A DNA stretch of 42,577 nt from DATLFA01 sp039934635 (GTDB lineage Bacteria > Actinomycetota > Acidimicrobiia > Acidimicrobiales > WLNW01), in contig JBDTLT010000022.1 in assembly GCA_039934635.1 (NCBI GenBank), positions 1 through 42,577 of the forward strand, read 5' to 3'. Shown here piece after piece: positions 40,276-42,577 of the stretch. Position 1 is the first letter of the stretch. Every line of letters begins with the position of its first letter. The notes beneath the pieces are model-generated. The model ran no database searches. It saw only the letters and a list, made by a program, of their open reading frames with translations, and was not told the origin of the DNA. The translations under genes were made by a program, and so were the position numbers.

Positions 40276-41136
40276 ATGCCGAAACCGATGATCGATGACC
40301 TCCGAGGCAAGACCGCAGTAGTGACTGGTGCTGCCAGTGGCATCGGGTTCGAGTTGACCAAGCGACTGCTGAGCGAAGGCGCCCGTGTCGTCATGGCCGA
40401 CATCGAGGCCGGCGCGCTCGAGAAGGCGGCTGCGACCGCGGGTGCGTTGGGCGAGGTGCTCGCGGTGCGCACCGATGTCACCGACGCCGCGGCGGTCGAA
40501 TCGATGGCGGCACGAGTCGACGACGCATTCGGGCCCCCGCAACTCGTGTTCGCCAACGCCGGCGTCACGGCAACGGGCGCGGCGTGGGAGAGCACCGTCG
40601 ACGATTGGCAATGGATGTGGAGCGTCAACGTCAACGGTGCGGTGCACTGCGTGCGTTCGTTCGTGCCGCGCATGATCGCGGCGGGCCGGCCGGGACATGT
40701 CTGTATCACCGGGTCGCTGGCCGGCTACATCAATCAGCCGGGCTTCGCCGCGTACAACGCATCCAAGGCGGCCGTCACCGCACTGGCCGAGACGTTGGCG
40801 GCCGATCTCATCGAAGCCGGCCATCCGATCGGCGTCAGCGTCGTCGCTCCGTGGTTCGTCATGACCCGATTGCCGCAGTCGGCGCGCAACCGTCCTGACG
40901 CGCTCGGCGACACCGCGCCGACGAGCGACTTCATGCACGATGTATGGGCCAAGCTGGCCTCGATGAAAGACGTTGCACTCACTGCGGTCGAGGTTGCGGA
41001 CATCGTGGTCGACTCGGTCAAGGCGGGTCGGTTCGCGGTGTTCCCGTACGAGCCGTCGCGACATGCTCTTCGCGCGCGTGTCGACAAGCTGCTCGACGGC
41101 GACGTGCTCGGTCTCTACTTACCCGGACAGAAGTAA
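40276..41136 (+). CDS. SDR-family oxidoreductase
   Basis: A 286-residue SDR: AVVTGAASGIGFELTKRL, VVMADIEAGALEKA with the NAD-type Asp, VFANAGVTATG in place of NNAG, catalytic Ser in VCITGSLAGYIN, Tyr-x3-Lys in AAYNASKAAVTAL. The C-terminal tail (FAVFPYEPSRHALRARVDK) is the kind seen in long-chain or cyclic-ketone SDRs. ATG 40276 is supported by the TACATT box; the upstream in-frame starts overlap the divergent kinase promoter. Ends 8 bp from the convergent TenA-like gene. Confidence 0.9.
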   Translation: MPKPMIDDLRGKTAVVTGAASGIGFELTKRLLSEGARVVMADIEAGALEKAAATAGALGEVLAVRTDVTDAAAVESMAARVDDAFGPPQLVFANAGVTATGAAWESTVDDWQWMWSVNVNGAVHCVRSFVPRMIAAGRPGHVCITGSLAGYINQPGFAAYNASKAAVTALAETLAADLIEAGHPIGVSVVAPWFVMTRLPQSARNRPDALGDTAPTSDFMHDVWAKLASMKDVALTAVEVADIVVDSVKAGRFAVFPYEPSRHALRARVDKLLDGDVLGLYLPGQK

Positions 41137-41144
41137 ACGGGCGG

Positions 41145-41849
41145 TCAGGTCGCCCGGCTCGCCCCGCGCGACGGCTCGAGCCACGCGCGATAGCGCATGT
41201 CCATGTGCAACCACATGTACTGACGCAGTTGACGTCGCGCTTCGGGATCATCGATGTACGGCCCCACCACGCGGACCGCGGTCGACGTATGTTCTTCATC
41301 GATCGGGATGTGCACCGACCAAAAGCGAGCGCCGTCTTCGTCGACGCCATAGTGGCGCGGCAACACATCGACCATCAGCTTGCAGAGATCGGTGAATTGG
41401 GCCTCGCCCGCGAGTGACGTGACCCCGCGGTACAGCCAAAACGGACGGCAGCGGCCCAGGAACTCCTGGAAGTCGCAGAAGGCCTGGAAGTGTGGTCGCA
41501 GCTCGCGCGAGCGGGCAACGGTCACGTCGTGCGGTTGCCCGAGCGCGGCCACGAAATCGGCGACGAGCGAGGCGTGCGACGACGTACCCGACAGCAGGCC
41601 TGTCTCCTCTTCGTACATCGAGTTGAGCATGCGGGCTCGCACCGATTGGTCGTCGACCTGCGCATACCCGGCCGCTGCCCAACGCTGGGCATCGAGCACC
41701 AGGCGATACATGCCCACGCCGAACTCGATGAGCTCGTCACGCGTGGCGATGCCCGCGGCGACGCCGGCAATGAACGGATGCTTGATCATCGACAAGTGGC
41801 TCGCCACCGCCTCGTCGACCAACGAGTTGCAGAACGCTTCGGGTCCCAT
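41145..41849 (-). CDS. TenA/PqqC-like heme-oxygenase-fold protein
   Basis: A 234-residue all-helical protein of the TENA/PqqC/CADD fold. Possible metal or substrate residues: HPFIAGVAAGIATRDEL, MYEEETGLLSGTSSHASL (EExxG...H) and HIPIDEEHTSTAVRVV (DEEH), in the order seen in heme-oxygenase-like di-iron oxidases. Members degrade thiamin products, make PQQ or are HDO oxygenases; the type here is open. ATG 41849 is chosen as family members begin near this point; the longer frame upstream runs antisense over the LLM gene. Confidence 0.8.
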   Translation of the reverse strand: MGPEAFCNSLVDEAVASHLSMIKHPFIAGVAAGIATRDELIEFGVGMYRLVLDAQRWAAAGYAQVDDQSVRARMLNSMYEEETGLLSGTSSHASLVADFVAALGQPHDVTVARSRELRPHFQAFCDFQEFLGRCRPFWLYRGVTSLAGEAQFTDLCKLMVDVLPRHYGVDEDGARFWSVHIPIDEEHTSTAVRVVGPYIDDPEARRQLRQYMWLHMDMRYRAWLEPSRGASRAT

Positions 41850-41879
41850 GTGGCCTGATTGAATCACAGCGCGGCTGGC

Positions 41880-41891
41880 TAGCCTCAGAAC
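41880..41891 (+). promoter_or_regulatory. Leaderless -10 box of the LLM gene
   Basis: TAGCCT (41880-41885) ends 6 nt before GTG 41892, again with no ribosome-binding site. Confidence 0.55.
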
Positions 41892-42577
41892 GTGACTGAC
41901 TTCGTGCCGCTCTCGGTGCTCGACGTCGCACCCGTGCCCGAGGGCTCGTCGGTGGGCGACGCGTTGCGCAACAGCATCGACCTCGCGCAACACGCCGAGC
42001 GGTGGGGATTTCGCCGCTACTGGGTTGCCGAACACCACAACATGCCCGGCATTGCCAGTTCGTCACCGCCGGTGTTGATCAGCCACATCGCCGCCGCCAC
42101 TTCGACCATTCGGGTGGGCGCCGGCGGCGTCATGCTGCCGAACCACGCGCCGCTCGCGGTGGCCGAACAGTTCGGCATGCTCGAAGCGTTCCACCCGGGG
42201 CGCATCGACCTCGCCATCGGTCGCGCTCCGGGCACCGACGCGATCACCGCCAGCGCGCTGCGCCGTGGTGGCACGTTGGCCGCCGAGGACTTCCCCGATC
42301 AGATGAACGAGCTCGTCGGCCACTTTCAAGGGTCGCTCCCCGCCAATCATCCGTATCGCTCGATCCACGCGACACCGGCGCTCGGCAACATGCCGGCGCT
42401 ATGGATGCTCGGTTCGAGCGACTTCGGCGCGCAGGCGGCTGGTCTCTGGGGGTTGCCGTACGCGTTCGCGCATCACTTCAGCCCCCACAACACCATGGCC
42501 GCGGCGCGTATCTACCGCGACAGCTTCGAGCCGTCCGCGGTGCTCGACCGCCCGTATCTGATGATCGCGGTGTCGGT
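41892..42577 (+). CDS. LLM-class flavin-dependent oxidoreductase (partial, runs off window)
   Basis: 228 codons of a bacterial-luciferase-like monooxygenase, open to the window edge. The start FVPLSVLDVAPVPEGSSVG, then RYWVAEHHNMPGIASSSPPV with the EHH motif, RVGAGGVMLPNHAPLAVAEQ, FHPGRIDLAIGRAPGTD and LWMLGSSDFGAQAAG are the hallmarks of the MsnO8/YhbW-like LLM group, which uses FMNH2 (or F420) and oxygen. GTG 41892 is fixed by the TAGCCT box. The C-terminal third lies outside the window. Confidence 0.88.
   Translation, partial: MTDFVPLSVLDVAPVPEGSSVGDALRNSIDLAQHAERWGFRRYWVAEHHNMPGIASSSPPVLISHIAAATSTIRVGAGGVMLPNHAPLAVAEQFGMLEAFHPGRIDLAIGRAPGTDAITASALRRGGTLAAEDFPDQMNELVGHFQGSLPANHPYRSIHATPALGNMPALWMLGSSDFGAQAAGLWGLPYAFAHHFSPHNTMAAARIYRDSFEPSAVLDRPYLMIAVS

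Noticed and set aside
1..42577. Mobile element, prophage, tRNA-Sec or sel genes in the window
   Set aside because: No transposase, integrase, terminal repeats, second tRNA or selABD-like protein was found on either strand; the sel genes, if present, are elsewhere.

Overview
The window is a gene-dense (about 90% coding), high-GC stretch of a bacterial chromosome. Short intergenic gaps, many GTG starts, leaderless-type -10 boxes directly in front of start codons, Thr/Ala-rich linkers behind lipoprotein cysteines, and a DinB/mycothiol-type protein all suggest an actinobacterium, most likely of the Acidimicrobiia (Ilumatobacter-like). That placement is inference; there is no rRNA or universal marker here. 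I see no transposase, integrase, phage gene or CRISPR array.

Layout. 5-4112: tRNA-Pro, a STAS-domain protein and a four-gene osmoprotectant-type ABC importer whose substrate-binding protein has its two halves in swapped order. 4109-5800: SulP anion transporter. 6009-12776: a catabolic-looking block (amidohydrolase, GntR regulator, family-5 peptide/opine-type binding protein without its own permeases, class III aminotransferase, SDR, crotonase-fold enzyme). 12863-16851: an NTF2-like protein, then a carboxymuconolactone decarboxylase/AhpD-like gene interrupted in frame by TGA, an alpha/beta hydrolase, an SDR and an FMN alpha-hydroxy-acid oxidase. 16894-22317: efflux (DHA2 MFS with divergent TetR and twin operators, MMPL exporter, membrane protein). 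22320-27277: zinc finger, DinB-like protein, ferredoxin, ferritin-like protein, single-subunit-type molybdopterin oxidoreductase, lipoprotein. 27284-31710: a second TetR/DHA2 pair, an orphan response regulator and a third MFS. 31707-42577: lipid/alcohol-type metabolism with five more SDRs, a second crotonase, a beta-hydroxyacid dehydrogenase, VOC, YceI/MarR, a thioesterase, an APH-fold kinase, a TenA/PqqC-like protein and an LLM flavin oxidoreductase cut off by the window end.

The most important observation is at 13471-13983. The apparent stop TGA at 13654 replaces the second cysteine of the CxxC redox motif (Cys-Pro-Val-TGA). The same frame continues with clear family sequence for another 108 codons, and 19 nt downstream of the TGA begins the loop of a perfect 7-bp hairpin whose 5-nt loop has G at its second position, which is what a bacterial SECIS element looks like. 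I read this as a selenoprotein of the AhpD/CMD family, not a pseudogene. Conventional gene calling would report only a 62-codon fragment or miss it.

The second theme is leaderless expression. At least eight genes have TANNNT (or AATACT) exactly 6 nt, and one 7 nt, before the start codon. This decides several starts and reveals very compact divergent promoters, for example at 3115-3137.
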